Origin: Mauremys mutica
Lineage: Eukaryota; Chordata; Testudines; Geoemydidae
NCBI RefSeq assembly: GCF_020497125.1
Contig: NC_059075.1
Coordinates: 36,306,003 to 36,370,002 of the forward strand
DNA length: 64,000 nucleotides
Reading direction: 5' to 3'
The position numbers were made by a program, and so were the translations under genes. Position 1 is the stretch's first letter, and the number at the start of each line of letters is the position of its first letter. Under the pieces are notes generated by a model. It was not told the origin of the DNA and did no database searches. It worked only from the letters and a program-made list of their open reading frames with translations. Shown here one piece after another: positions 46,104 to 57,599 of the stretch.

Positions 46104-49100
46104 TCATGCTGGGCAAAGGGGTATCTCAGCCGCCGGCAGTAATGGAGGAGAACAGTCAGGAACAGGTGACTCGTGATTCGGTGCCTCACCAGAAGAGGTG
46201 AAGTCAGACCCCTCAACTGCAGATGGGTCCTGAGGACTGGCATGACCTGGCAACAGCTGATCTACATGTCGCCGCCAGGTAAGATTCTCTGCAGTCCGGA
46301 CTGTGTAGGAAACAGGTCCTGTTTGAGTGATGACTGTGGCCGGGACCCATTTAGCTCTGGAAGTATAATTCCGAGCCAAAACTGGCTGTCCCGGGCTAAA
46401 GGTTCGGTCTTTTGCTCTGGGTGCCCGTCTGATGACTTGATATTGCTGCTGATGTTGCACAATTTGTCGGGGTTCAGAAGGTTTCAGCAGATCAAAGCAA
46501 GTGTGCAGCTGTCGTCCCATCAATAGAAAGGCCGGAGATGCGTGGGTCGTAGCATGAGGTGTGTTTCTGTAGGAAAGTAAAAAGGTATCCAGACGCTTTT
46601 GAATGGAGTGTTGTCCCCTTGCTGATTTCAAAGCGTTTTTCATTGTCTGCTCAAATCTTTCAGCTAATCCGTTGGTGGACGGATGATATGGTGCTGACGT
46701 GATGTGGTGTATCCCATTTGCCTTCATAAAATTTTGAAACTCCTGAGAAACGAACTGCGGTCCGTTGTCGCTCACAAGTTGTTCTGGCAGACCAAAACGA
46801 CTAAAGAGTCCTCGTAGTTTTTGGATAGTACTCTCTGCAGAAGTGGACTGCATTATAGAGACTTCTGGCCATTTAGAATGGGCATCTATTGCCACCAAGA
46901 ACATGCTTCCTTCAAGGGGGCCAGCAAAATCAACGTGAATACATTGCCACGGGTTTTCAGGCCAGTCCCATGGGTGTAGGGGTGCCCACTGGGGTGCATT
47001 CCTCACACCCTGACATGACATACAAGCTTTTGCCTTCTCTTCAATAGCGCTGTCCAATCCAGGCCACCAAAAATAGCTTCGTGTGATTTCCTTCATGCGC
47101 ACTATTCCACAGTGACCGGAATGTACCTGTTCTAATAGCTGTGATCTCAGTGGTGGTGGAATAATGACACGTCTCCCCCACAACAAACAACCAGATTGGA
47201 CCGATAACTCCGTCCTTCTGGACATGTAGGGAACAAGGTCGGATGAGACCGGAGAGGTTTGTCGAGATTTTCCATGCATCACCAGGTCCATAACTTGGGA
47301 CAATACTGGGTCAACGCGAGTTGCCTTCTTTATCTGAGTAGCAGTGATGGGTGTATTCTCTACCTGTTCAAAGTAGAAGATTTCCTTTTGGGCACTATCT
47401 TGGTGTTTGACCGGCAAAGGCAACCTTGAGAGGCCATCTGCATTGCCGTGCAGAGTGGATTTCCGATATTTGATTTCATATGTGTGTGCTGAAAGTAACA
47501 ATGCCCAACGTTGCATACGACTAGCAGCTAATGGGGGAATGCCTGTGTAGGGTCCAAAAATTGATGTCAGAGGTCGATGGTCTGTGAGAAGAGTAAACTT
47601 TCGCCCAAACAGGTACTGATGAAATTTCCGAATACCAAAAACAATTCCTAATGCCTCACGTTCGATTTGGGTGTAGTTAGTTTCTGCTTTGCTTAGAGTG
47701 CGTGAAGCAAAAGTAATAGGTCTCTCTTCTCCTGAAGGCATAATATGTGACACGACTGCTCCCACTCCATAAGGGGAAGCGTCGCAGGCCAATTGCAGTG
47801 GTAAGGATGGATCAAAGTGCGTTAGAACTTCAGAATTTAGCAATGCATCCTTAGCTTTGTTAAATGCAACATCACAGGCTTCAGTCCACTTCCAGGCCTT
47901 TTTCTTCCCAAGGAGCTCATGAAGTGGTTTTAGCAGTGTGGCTAACTGTGAGATGAACTTTCCATAATAGTTCAGGAGTCCTAGAAACGAGCGCAGCTGG
48001 CTTACATTTCGAGGTGGGGTAGCCTCCACAATAGCTTTAACTTTTGCAGGGGCCTTATGAAGACCTGCAGAATCAATGATGTGTCCGAAATATTCAACAG
48101 AGGGCTTGAAGAATTCACACTTGTCTTTGCGAACTCGTAGGCCATACTCTTCCAGTCTTTGTAGGGTAGCCTCTAAATTCTTTAAGTGATCCTCTTCATT
48201 TCTTCCAGTGACCAGGATATCATCCAGATAGCACTGAACTCCTGACAAGCCACACAAGATCTGGTCCATAGCCCTCTGGAACAGGGCGGGAGCAGATGTT
48301 ATTCTGAAGGGTAGGCGACAGTATCGATAAAGCCCCTTATGAGTCACAATAGTCAACAGCTCTTGGGACTTTTCATCGACGTGCATCTGTAAATATGCTT
48401 GACTCAGATCAATCTTACTGAACTTTTGTCCCCCAGCCAGGCCTGCAAAGAGGTCATCGATGCGGGGAAGCGGGTAGTGCTCTGCACACAACACTGGGTT
48501 AACAGTGACTTTAAAATCACCGCAAATCCGGAGAAAGCCATCTTTCTTCACGATTGGAATGATAGGAGTGGCCCATGAGCTATGGGTAACTGGTATTAGG
48601 ACTCCATTGGTGACCAGGCGCTCCAGGTCTGCTTCAACTTTTGGCCTGATGGCATATGGCACAGTTCGGGCTTTCAGATATTTTGGTGGACTGCCAGGTT
48701 TAATGTTCAATGTCACAGTGATTCCCTTCATACTTCCCAAATCATCTCCAAAAACAGCAGCATGTTTCCTTAGTATAGGGGTTAGACAGGTTTCTTCTTT
48801 AGTCATCCGGTGCACTTCTGCCCAGTTCAGTTGAATCTTCCCAAGCCAAGACCTACCCATTAGGGCTGGGTAGTTACCTCTCACCACAAACAGTGGCAAT
48901 TTAGCAGCCTGTCCATTGAGCTCCACCTTAACATCAATAGTGCCCAACATGGGCACAGCTTCTCCCATATACGTCTTCAGAACAGTTTTTCTTGCCTTAA
49001 GCGGAAGATGGTGTAGCTTTTCTTTATACACAGTCTCTGAGACCAGCGAGACGGCTGCACCGGTGTCCAGTTCCATGCGTATAGGTTTGCCATCCAATAA

Positions 49101-49940
49101 CGGGGTTACCCAGTATTCATGTGAGCCCATTGCCAAAGACAAAACATGCAGTAGCACTTCCTCTTGCGATGAGGTGTCACCTTGATCATCCTGGGTCTGC
49201 TCTAGGGTATGCAGGGTTCCTCTTTTTGTCGGCCAGACCACAGGCCTCTTTTTCTTTTGTTTACAGGCACACTCAATGTGTCCCTTTTTGCCACAGTGTC
49301 GACACACCAGGTCCTTACACCAGCATTCTGATGCCTGGTGACCCGGCTTACCACAGCGGTAACATTCTTGACTCTGCACAGTTTTGTGGGTCGGTTCTTG
49401 TGACACTTTTTGCACCCTAGGGGATGCACCAATGTATTGCGCCTCCCTTGTAGCCAGTTCCATGGAGACAGCAATATCAACAGCCTTCTGTAATGTAAGC
49501 TGAGCCTCTGTCAGTAGGCGCTTCCGTATAGCTTCACTGTAGAGGCCACACACTAACCTGTCAGGCAGGGCATCATTTAACATTTCTTTAAATTCACAGT
49601 GTTCTGCTAGCTTTTTTAAAATGGCTACAAATTGTACAACTGTTTCATCTTCCTTTTGGTCTCTTTTGTGGAACCTATATCTTTCAGCAATTATCAGTGG
49701 TTTAGGGGAAAAATGGGACCCCAGAATTTCCACTATGTCATTGTAAGATTTAGTTGCTGGCTTAACAGGGTGTAGTAAGCTGCGTAGCAGGGAGTAGGTT
49801 TTAGCCCCTACAACACTTAAGCCCTTCTTCGCTTCTGTAATGTCATTTGCAATAAAAAAAAGCTCAAAACGCTCAGTATACACATGCCACTGCTCTATAT
49901 TCTCATCAAAAGGTTCCAGTGGCCTGGTCAGAGTAGCCAT
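46104..49940 (-). CDS. Gypsy gag-pol polyprotein, 1278 residues, open
   Basis: A fused gag-pol protein. In order: a capsid-like gag region (about 10-180); two CCHC zinc knuckles (C193-C206 and C213-C226); an aspartic protease with LDTGA (D292); reverse transcriptase with D511 in KIDLSQAY and YLDD at 571-574; RNase H with D720, E762 and D787; integrase with an HHCC zinc site (H940, H943, C973, C976), then D1004, D1058 and E1094, a D-35-E spacing; and a C-terminal WVPATVI..GPVSYTV module near 1198-1214. The RT motif usually LPFGI reads LPFRI (R546). No stop or frameshift. Translation starts at 49940, about 123 bases inside the 5' LTR edge. No separate gag/pol frameshift is needed. Confidence 0.95.
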   Translation of the reverse strand: MATLTRPLEPFDENIEQWHVYTERFELFFIANDITEAKKGLSVVGAKTYSLLRSLLHPVKPATKSYNDIVEILGSHFSPKPLIIAERYRFHKRDQKEDETVVQFVAILKKLAEHCEFKEMLNDALPDRLVCGLYSEAIRKRLLTEAQLTLQKAVDIAVSMELATREAQYIGASPRVQKVSQEPTHKTVQSQECYRCGKPGHQASECWCKDLVCRHCGKKGHIECACKQKKKRPVVWPTKRGTLHTLEQTQDDQGDTSSQEEVLLHVLSLAMGSHEYWVTPLLDGKPIRMELDTGAAVSLVSETVYKEKLHHLPLKARKTVLKTYMGEAVPMLGTIDVKVELNGQAAKLPLFVVRGNYPALMGRSWLGKIQLNWAEVHRMTKEETCLTPILRKHAAVFGDDLGSMKGITVTLNIKPGSPPKYLKARTVPYAIRPKVEADLERLVTNGVLIPVTHSSWATPIIPIVKKDGFLRICGDFKVTVNPVLCAEHYPLPRIDDLFAGLAGGQKFSKIDLSQAYLQMHVDEKSQELLTIVTHKGLYRYCRLPFRITSAPALFQRAMDQILCGLSGVQCYLDDILVTGRNEEDHLKNLEATLQRLEEYGLRVRKDKCEFFKPSVEYFGHIIDSAGLHKAPAKVKAIVEATPPRNVSQLRSFLGLLNYYGKFISQLATLLKPLHELLGKKKAWKWTEACDVAFNKAKDALLNSEVLTHFDPSLPLQLACDASPYGVGAVVSHIMPSGEERPITFASRTLSKAETNYTQIEREALGIVFGIRKFHQYLFGRKFTLLTDHRPLTSIFGPYTGIPPLAASRMQRWALLLSAHTYEIKYRKSTLHGNADGLSRLPLPVKHQDSAQKEIFYFEQVENTPITATQIKKATRVDPVLSQVMDLVMHGKSRQTSPVSSDLVPYMSRRTELSVQSGCLLWGRRVIIPPPLRSQLLEQVHSGHCGIVRMKEITRSYFWWPGLDSAIEEKAKACMSCQGVRNAPQWAPLHPWDWPENPWQCIHVDFAGPLEGSMFLVAIDAHSKWPEVSIMQSTSAESTIQKLRGLFSRFGLPEQLVSDNGPQFVSQEFQNFMKANGIHHITSAPYHPSTNGLAERFEQTMKNALKSARGQHSIQKRLDTFLLSYRNTPHATTHASPAFLLMGRQLHTCFDLLKPSEPRQIVQHQQQYQVIRRAPRAKDRTFSPGQPVLARNYTSRAKWVPATVITQTGPVSYTVRTAENLTWRRHVDQLLPGHASPQDPSAVEGSDFTSSGEAPNHESPVPDCSPPLLPAAEIPLCPA

Positions 49941-50045
49941 GATTTTAGTTTCACTTTCACAGTCAGTGCAAACAAGCAGCTTTTTTGTTTGTTTGTTCTT
50001 TACCTTGACTTCTACTTCCTTCTGTTACTGGAGCAGCACCGGAAT

Positions 50046-50063
50046 CTCACCCTCGTCGCCACT
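50046..50063 (-). promoter_or_regulatory. Primer binding site
   Basis: On minus: AGTGGCGACGAGGGTGAG immediately after the 5' LTR. TGGCG at its start fits a tRNA 3' CCA end, two bases from the LTR. The tRNA is not identified. Confidence 0.75.
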
Positions 50064-50254
50064 TGTTATATCCTTGGGGGGAGCTGGTTTAGTTAGAAAT
50101 CAGTTGAGGCCAGAGAGCTGACAGCTAACAAAACCACCATTTTATTTACAGAGACAGAGAGCTCACTCAGCCGGCTGAAGCTGGCTGAGCTAACCCATAA
50201 TAATCTAACTCAGTTGCCATAGCAACAAAAACCATGACAACCAAATACACAACA
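50064..50254 (-). repeat. 5' LTR of gypsy element
   Basis: On minus it runs TGTTGTGTATTTGG..GGATATAACA. It precedes the primer binding site and the gag start. Confidence 0.93.
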
Positions 50255-50259
50255 ATATG

Positions 50260-53200
50260 GACATTTGACCATAAGGAAATGGACTGAGATAGAACATTTC
50301 TCTGAATATATGTCATTGAAGAAGTAGGTCATGGACATACCTTCCAAACCAAAGACCTGTTTCTTACCTTCCTTTCTATTTTCTCCTTGACCCTCAACTC
50401 TTCACTTGACATTGTTCTGAACTCACACAATAAAAGTAGGTGGGCAATTATTTTAAAATGCAACGATGGCTATTCCTTTTCTCTCTCAAGACTAGTTAGT
50501 GTAACATTGTCAAGGTATCATACACACTTCCAGAAAAACAACCTTACTTGGAGCCTTGCTGATGGATTCTCAACTGCTAACACTAGATATCAAAGTTACT
50601 ATTGTCAAACTAAACACCAGACTTTGTATCATTCCTGTTTCTGTGGAAATACTGTACTTGACTTTCCCCCCCTCTTCCCCAGTTTTAGGTTATGGATTTG
50701 ATGTTGTTCAGGCGAAAAAATAAAGAAAAAGGAACCACTAAACAGATCCTGAAACTGTGACTCACCAATCTGTCATCTTGCTATGATCTAGTTACAGTGA
50801 AGAAGATATCGAGCTTCCCCACATACCAAGATCACTTCAGTTTGCAAACTCAAGATCTTTGTATCTCTGTTGAAAGTGACAACAGCTGAATTGCATAGGT
50901 GTCTTACAAGGGCTTTAGATGGTGCACTTCCCTTTGAGTTAATTTTGTTTTATTGTCCCTGACTGTGGCTATGGGACACCATCTTTTGAATGAGCCACAG
51001 AACCAAAGTTCTTACTACTTATCATCATTAAGTGAGTGGCATAACACTTTTTCACAAACCGCAGATGAATTCCAATTATTTTGAATTCTACTTCTCTAAA
51101 TTCTAAGTTTCATGTTCCAAACTGTGGTGTAACATTCCTGTTCCCTGCTGCATTCCACCCCAGAGTTAGCTGAATTTCAATGATGGGTGAAATGATTCCT
51201 GTATGTACAATTTTTAAGGAGCTTTGAAATATTTTTTTTTACATTCCTACGGCATCTTTCAAAACAAAGGCATTTTGAAGATTTTGTTTTGTTTTGTGTC
51301 TTGAGGACTTTTTAAGTTGATTCATCCTCCAAATGGTTTGGATACAAGGAGTTTACAAAACAAATCCTATATCTGATTTGCTTTGAAGGTCAGCAAATGA
51401 TTTAAGCTACTCAGCCACTGCCTATTGCAATGAGATGTGTCCCTTTAATAAGCAAGGAGTTATTACATTGACCAATTACTTTAAAATTACATTATACTGT
51501 CCTACACAATAAAGCAGCCTGGTCACAACAGACGTGCACAGAGTGCAAGAGAATGGTGTTTTTTCCATCTTTTTTTTTTCTTTCTGGCTAGCTGATTATG
51601 CAAAGTAGTGTAAAGGTCAGTTCCTCCCAACACAATTGGAGTCCCTTTTATAGTTCCTCTGTTTTACCACCAATAAAAGAAAATTACAGGGACATATGAA
51701 GATGTCAGAAATATGCAGCTTTCATGGGTTGTTCCAGCACTTAGATGGCTTTCCATAAATTAGACAACTGAGTAGTGTGGAAGAGGACTGGATAACTCAG
51801 GAAGTAGAATAAGAAGGCTTTCAAATCAACTATAGGTTACTGAGATTCAGCCTAGGATATTAGCAATCTATGGCTAAGAAGGCCTGATGGTGTTCTAAAT
51901 AAGACAGAGAATTCATTACTGTTGCTAGGTGGGAAGTGAGCTTATCACAAGAACCATCTCCTATGAGTGGCACCTTTCTTCATAGTCTCAGGAGAGAGGT
52001 CATGAAATGTATATCTCTGAAGTCTCTTCTCTATAAATTGTCTCTTTCCAGACACATCTGAGGGGCATCAGGACACCACCATGGTACTGTAGTGTGTGCT
52101 ACTGGTCTCCATGCTGTACCTGACAGAGCTAGGCACTCCTGAGTTTTGATCCTCCTTCTGCTTGTGAAGTTATAGTTGAAGACAGATGTTTGTTCTCATT
52201 GTATCATATCCAAACCAGTTTGTCTTTCCCGAGAGCTTCTTTATTGCCTCATGGAACAGATAGGGTCCCAAACTTAAAAAAATAGAAATTATTTCTAAGT
52301 CTAAGCTATGATAACAAAACTAATACAAGCCCAATTATCATGCAGTGGACCAGATAACCTGGAGGAATTTGTTCACCAGACTTTGAAATCCTGACAATCA
52401 GTTTGCCACAAACTCAACTGTAACTGCCCAGTTCTGAAGCAGAGATAAAAGAAGAATATATTCAAGTGTGAAATCAGAAACAGTCAATGGAAAATCTACC
52501 AATGTAACACCATTGTCCTTTTCAGAGGAGGAAAATATGCTCTTTCCAGACAAGATTCATTGCTGAGTGCAGCATCCTTTGTTCTCCACTGAAAACAAAA
52601 CATATCTACAACCTGAAGTGATTAAGTGAACCACAGTAGCTGATAAGCTGAATACATTAATCACCTCAATTTCATAGGAGGGATGTATTTGACCCTAACT
52701 CCTGCTCAATGCTCATGCAGTGAGGACTCTGCTAAGAATGTATTGGCTAGAACAAGTGGCTTCTTTTGTTGGGTCCTTTCACCAGTTTGTGTATTTGTGT
52801 GGGATTTGTAATGACAGGGTAAGGAGAAATCTTTTTATGATGGTTCGCCAGGACAATGCTTTACTTTTCGGAGGTGTGGGATTTTAAACCACATGTTTTC
52901 TAAAAGTCTATAGGACATTTAGAGACATTGAAGCACCAGGATTCATCTGTGTTGGGTGGGGGGGGATTAAAAGGCAGTTCCACTTTTAACAGAAAACAAA
53001 GGCATCCAAATGGAAACTCTACTTACTTCTTGGCCAGTGAAACAGGGCAAGGGAGGCTTGGGCTGATTGGCCTCATCCCTTCTTTATTCTCTTAGTTACA
53101 AGAACAGTTAAGCAAAAGAAAACCTCCCAGAGAGAAATAAGGGGAAATATTTAGGAAGATTAAGTGCTGGCTTTCCATGATGCTAACGAACAATGGGATC

Positions 53201-54425
53201 CATGAAGCATTAGAGAGCCTTAGAAGAGAAAAACCATACAGACAACAAACGGAACCTCGCTGATAGCACAGTAGTTATTTTCTTTGGATTCTTTCTGAAG
53301 ACAGACAAAGGAAAATAATTATGCCTGGACAGGTTATTAAATGTAATCTAAACTGTGCTGGCACAAGAATGCATAATAATTATAGTCAGTACTGGTAGTG
53401 CCCTTTGTAGTTAAGGTTGCCCAACTTTTCTCAAGACACTGTCTCAAGACACTGTTTTCATTTACTTCTATCTTTGCCAGACCTCAACAGTTTGGGCTGA
53501 AATTTCTGCCGTTGGCTGTTTTCCTCAGGCTGATTTCTTTTTTTAAAAATGTTGGCTAAAATAGCTCAGCCTCTTCTGAGAATGAGATTAAGGAGACATA
53601 TTTTGTTTTCCTGTGGTTAAAAAATATTCTTGCCACTGTTTAGCTGAGAATTTGTCATACATCCTTGCTGTGGAATAAGGGACTAACCTTTGGCAATGGG
53701 GTCACAACTTTATCTAAATTATAAGCCTTTGAAAATTTGAATTTTGCATATGGTCAGTGGAGATTTGTTAGAGTTTGGCAGCTGAAGATTCCAATTGCAC
53801 TGAGCATGCTCCAGCGGGGCCTACAGGGATTGAGCAGGAGTTTCCCTGTAATTGCTGTTCACAGTTGCTATGGTGCTGAACATAAGAACTGAGAGCAGGG
53901 AGACTGTATCTCTTGTGTGCTCTCACCTTCTCCTCCTGATGCCAACTCAACATGGAGGAGGAAACTCCCTTACTCAAATGGAGAGGGGCCAAGAGCCAGA
54001 CATAGGGCTGGGTGGACGGGGGAATGTAATGGGACAAGGACCCAGCAGGGAGAATGGGATGTGGAACTGGTGGAAGGAGACACTGGGACTGAGACTGGGT
54101 AGGCAAGACAATGGAAACAAGGAGACAGAGGAGGAGTATGGGACTGGGAGCTGGGGTAGGTAGAATATTGTGACTGGGCTTGACTTTGCCACCTTAACTT
54201 TCTTTTAACATCATTTCTTATATATATATGAAGCCAATATTGCATTCCTCGAGGAGTCTAGGTATGCAGAGGAATAAGGGGGAAATAAGACTTTAAATGG
54301 ATACTGTGCTTCTACATTAACTATTTTGTAGGTGTGTGTTTATAAACTGTCTGTATGTACATAGGAGACAGAGGCAACACTCTGCAAGTAGAACTGGAAA
54401 AGAAGTAGAGGCTGAGAAGTGTCTA
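50260..54425. other. Unannotated interval
   Basis: Over 4 kb with no recognised gene. It includes a 13-bp tandem duplication (TCTCAAGACACTG, 53429-53454) and a purine-rich block at 53950-54165 that yields long frames on both strands without family features. Confidence 0.45.
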
Positions 54426-55480
54426 TATTGTGAAATCATAGAATCATAAAAATGTAGGCCTGGAAAGCACCTTGAGAGGTCACGTAGTCCACCCCTCTGT
54501 TCTGTGTCAGAATCAAGTATACTTACACCATCCCTGACAGTTTTTGTCCAGCCTGGTCATAAAACCCTCCAGTGTCAGGGATTCGACATCCTCCCTTGGT
54601 AATTTATTGCAGTACTTGACTTCACATATAGTTAAAAAGGTTTTCCTAATATCTAACCTAAATCTCCTTTGCTGCAGATTAGGCAGATTACTTCTTGTCC
54701 TATCTTTGGTGGACATGGAAAACAATTGATCACTGTCCTCTTTATAACAGCTGTCCTCTTTATAACACTGTCCTCTTTATATTTGAGGACTGTTATCAGG
54801 TCCCCACTCAGTCTTCTTTTCTCATAAGTAAACATGGACAGCTTTTTAAACTATTTCTCATAGGTTAAGTTTTCTAAACCTTTTATCATGTTTACAGGGC
54901 TGCCGGGGTGGGGTGGGGTGGGGGGGCAAGTGGGGCAATTTGCCCTGGGCCCTGCAGGGGCCCCGAGCCCTGGCCCAGCAGCGGTCCGGGTCTTTGTCTG
55001 CATTTCGGCAGTGGGGGGCCCTTCAGTGCTGCTGAAGATGCAGAGTGACTGAAGGGCCCCCCGCCGCCAAAGACCCGGACCACCACCTGGTGAGTGCAAG
55101 CACCGCAGCTCCCCCGCTTTGCCCCAGGCCCCCTGAATCCTCTGGGCGGCCCTGCATATTTATTGCTGTTCTCTGGACTCTCTCCAATTTGTCCACATCA
55201 TTCTTAATGTGTGCAACCCAAAATAAGACACTCCTGTTAATAAACCCCAGAATGATATTAACCTTTTTTGGCATATTCAATTTGTGATCCACTATAGTCT
55301 CCAGATCTTTTTCTGCAGTTCTACCACGTAGTCAGTTACTTCCTATTTTGCAATTGTGCATTTGATTTTCCCTTTCTAAGTGTAATACACTTCACGCTTG
55401 TCTTTCTTGAATTTCATCTGGTTGATTTCAGACCAACTCTCCAATTTATCAAGATCATTTTTGTGTGAATAGCAAAAACT
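54426..55480 (-). mobile_element. CR1 3' end, minus, split by a hAT MITE
   Basis: Starts with AATCATAGAATCATA and AAAGCACCTTGAGAGGTCA, the reversed CR1 tail, and continues through the CR1 3' coding end (AGGACAAGAAGTAATCTGCC on minus) to 54894, then resumes at 55163 with TTGCTGTTCTCTGGACTCTC. A local triplication of CTGTCCTCTTTATAACA lies at 54733-54780. Confidence 0.85.
54895..55154. mobile_element. GC-rich hAT MITE inside CR1
   Basis: The left end CAGGGCTGCCGGGG and the reverse-complemented right end CAGGGCCGCCCAGAGG are the inverted repeats. The 8-bp TSDs CATGTTTA (54887-54894) and CATATTTA (55155-55162) differ at one base. The interior is palindromic (GAAGGGCCCCCC..GGGGGGCCCTTC), which explains the open frames. 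Confidence 0.88.
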
Positions 55481-55949
55481 ATACTGAATATATTTTAAAA
55501 TATGTAAACTATAGACACTAAGTATTTTAAAATTGCCTTACATTTTATTTTTTTTCCCATTTTGGTCCTTTTTGAGTGTTTCTCTTTGTCCATTAAATTG
55601 AAGAATAAACTGGCTGGAGGGGTTGTCCAGCAGGCAGGCACTTGTCTAACTTTTCTCATGCCACTGCCAAACCATCTCAGTCCTAATATGTAGCAATGCC
55701 CACTCCAATCATTTCACGCAGTTTATGGGTCTCTCTCATTCCCAAGAACAGCCCTGATGCTCCAACCCTGGAACCCCCACCCTGTTATTTCAGTTCACCC
55801 AATTTCCAATGCAACCTGCTTGGTTATTCTAGTCCTGGACGCCTCTAGTACATTATCCTAACTCACAACACCACTTTCTATTCCAGTCTTTGGCTGCTTT
55901 TGATCAGGTGCCAAACTGTGACATGGTTTAGACTATGATCAGGAACAAG

Positions 55950-56081
55950 GGGCCTAATGCTCCTTGGCACTAATGCCTTTTTACATCACTCAGGCATTGT
56001 AAAGGGGCCTTAATGTGAGTGTTTAATTAAGGATCCTTTACACTGCCAGAATGATGCAAAGAAGCCCAATAATCAGGCCCA
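55950..56081. repeat. Short palindromic MITE
   Basis: GGGCCTAATGCTCC..GGCACTAATGCC at the left mirrors GGGCTTCTTTGCATCATTCTGGCAGTG on the reverse strand at the right; the centre holds two TTGTAAAGG/CCTTTACAC arms. Confidence 0.55.
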
Positions 56082-56254
56082 GCATTTTTTCCTAGTGAAA
56101 TAATCAAGGTTTAAACTGAAAAGCTAATGTGCTAACAACTGTGCCACCTAATCCCCAAATCTCAGTTCAGCTCTTTGCAGGTAAAGAAGTGGAAGGGAAA
56201 CTGATTTAAAAGGTAATTTGTTTAAAAGGGAATGATGTCTATGTAAGCCTTCCC

Positions 56255-56402
56255 CAGTGGTTTATTTGTACCAGTGCTGAGCCTTGGCACCTCTAAGCTT
56301 GGCAGGTCAAAGTCTCAGCTGCTCGGGTCTTGCTGCATCAATTATGAATGTAAAAAAACCTGCTTGAGCCCCAGCACCTCTTTCACTACAAATTAAGCAC
56401 TG
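56255..56402. mobile_element. hAT MITE (148 bp) with 8-bp TSD
   Basis: Left end CAGTGGTTTATTTGTACC, reverse-complemented right end CAGTGCTTAATTTGTAGTG. TSD GCCTTCCC (56247-56254) versus GCCTTCTC (56403-56410), one mismatch. Confidence 0.85.
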
Positions 56403-56410
56403 GCCTTCTC

Positions 56411-57591
56411 CCTACCATAAAAGAGCTCTCTTCATTCTTCAGGTTTAGACAAGTAACTTCTCACGCATTCACAATCATCTGGATGTAAACCAACTTCCCT
56501 ATCATGTGTGTGGCTTGCTCCTGCCCTCCAAAACTGAAGATGTTCCTAACAGGGCTCCAAGTTAGTTATACCAGGACTTATGCTACACAATAGGAGAACA
56601 TCATTTCTATGCAAGGATTTGATCATGCAAGATGTTGAACACTTTCAGCGGGAATTGACGTTGCTCATCAACTCACTCGACCCAAGAAAACATTCATATA
56701 TAAAAGGAAAAAAAGAAAAAAGAATTTGCCAGCGCATTTGCTTCCAGGAGTATCACAATAGCTTTTTCTTTTGTGGCATGATTCCTAGTCAAATTATGCA
56801 GTGATTATTCTATTTCGGTTCCTGCACTGAATATGGAGCTTAATTGCTCAAAGTGAAACACTTGGCTATTGAATTCAGAAAAGAAAGAAATAAGAGTCAT
56901 TTTGGCTGAGCCTGTCTTGCAGCAGTGAGACACTAGGCTATCATTTTGGAGGTTCAGCTTAGAGGAAAAAACTCTGGTTCCCCCCTGGCTCACAACCAAC
57001 AGAGACTGAATGCATTTAAGAAGTGATGCTTCTCTTCACTCTCCTTGGGGAAGATGCTGCCTGTCTGTAATAAGTTAACTGTGCAGTAGTACCAAGGGTA
57101 TGTTGCTTGGATGGCACTTAGACTTGACCAAGGATGAATTGATTTGCTAAGTACTGGTATATTGTATCTCTTGGAATAGTAGGGTGACTATATCTCACGA
57201 GTAGATGGATAACTGTTACACTTTGGCAGGGGGCTGAACAGTTTCCAGCCATAAATGCCTCAGGGAATAAGGCACAGACAAAAGCCTAAATGAAGAGGCT
57301 TTATTATTATCCATAGAGGGTAGATGTCAGATCCTCAGCTCAGGATGGAAGCTCTTAAAACTGCTTCTGTTATTGGAGTCTCCCATCTTAGGTGGCATTT
57401 GAGAGTCACTTTGTTTCAGTGCATCTTCTTGTGTAAATGTATACCGATGAGGAATCCGCATCTGAACATCAGGCAAATATGGCCGCGAGTTTTTCCACAG
57501 CCTGTTTTCTTTGCTCAAGCTTCAATTTAGCTTTTCTTCTCTTCTGCTATTCTTGCTGGCTTTAACCACAGACAAAGTACATAAGACAAGG
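56411..57591. other. Unannotated interval
   Basis: No recognised gene or repeat. Confidence 0.5.
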
Positions 57592-57599
57592 TACATAGG

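Larger units (their letters stand above)
45676..50254 (-). mobile_element. Complete Ty3/gypsy LTR retrotransposon (4.58 kb)
   Basis: Two 191-bp LTRs (45676-45866, 50064-50254) bound a 4.2-kb interior with one long gag-pol frame on minus. A perfect 5-bp TSD, ATATG, flanks it (45671-45675, 50255-50259). The LTRs differ at four positions by my alignment. A primer binding site follows the 5' LTR and a polypurine tract precedes the 3' LTR. No envelope gene is present. The single uninterrupted frame and close LTRs point to a comparatively recent insertion. The gag-pol type resembles proteins often annotated as 'K02A2.6-like' in animal genomes. Confidence 0.95.

Noticed and set aside
48505..49480. 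Frames of about 90-110 codons on both strands within the gypsy element
   Set aside because: Shadow frames of the minus-strand gag-pol gene.
53768..54245. Long overlapping frames (91-112 codons) on both strands
   Set aside because: Purine-rich low-complexity tract suppresses stops; no motifs or splice context.
54851..55292. Frames on both strands that look proline/alanine rich
   Set aside because: They cross a GC-rich palindromic MITE and the CR1 it interrupts.
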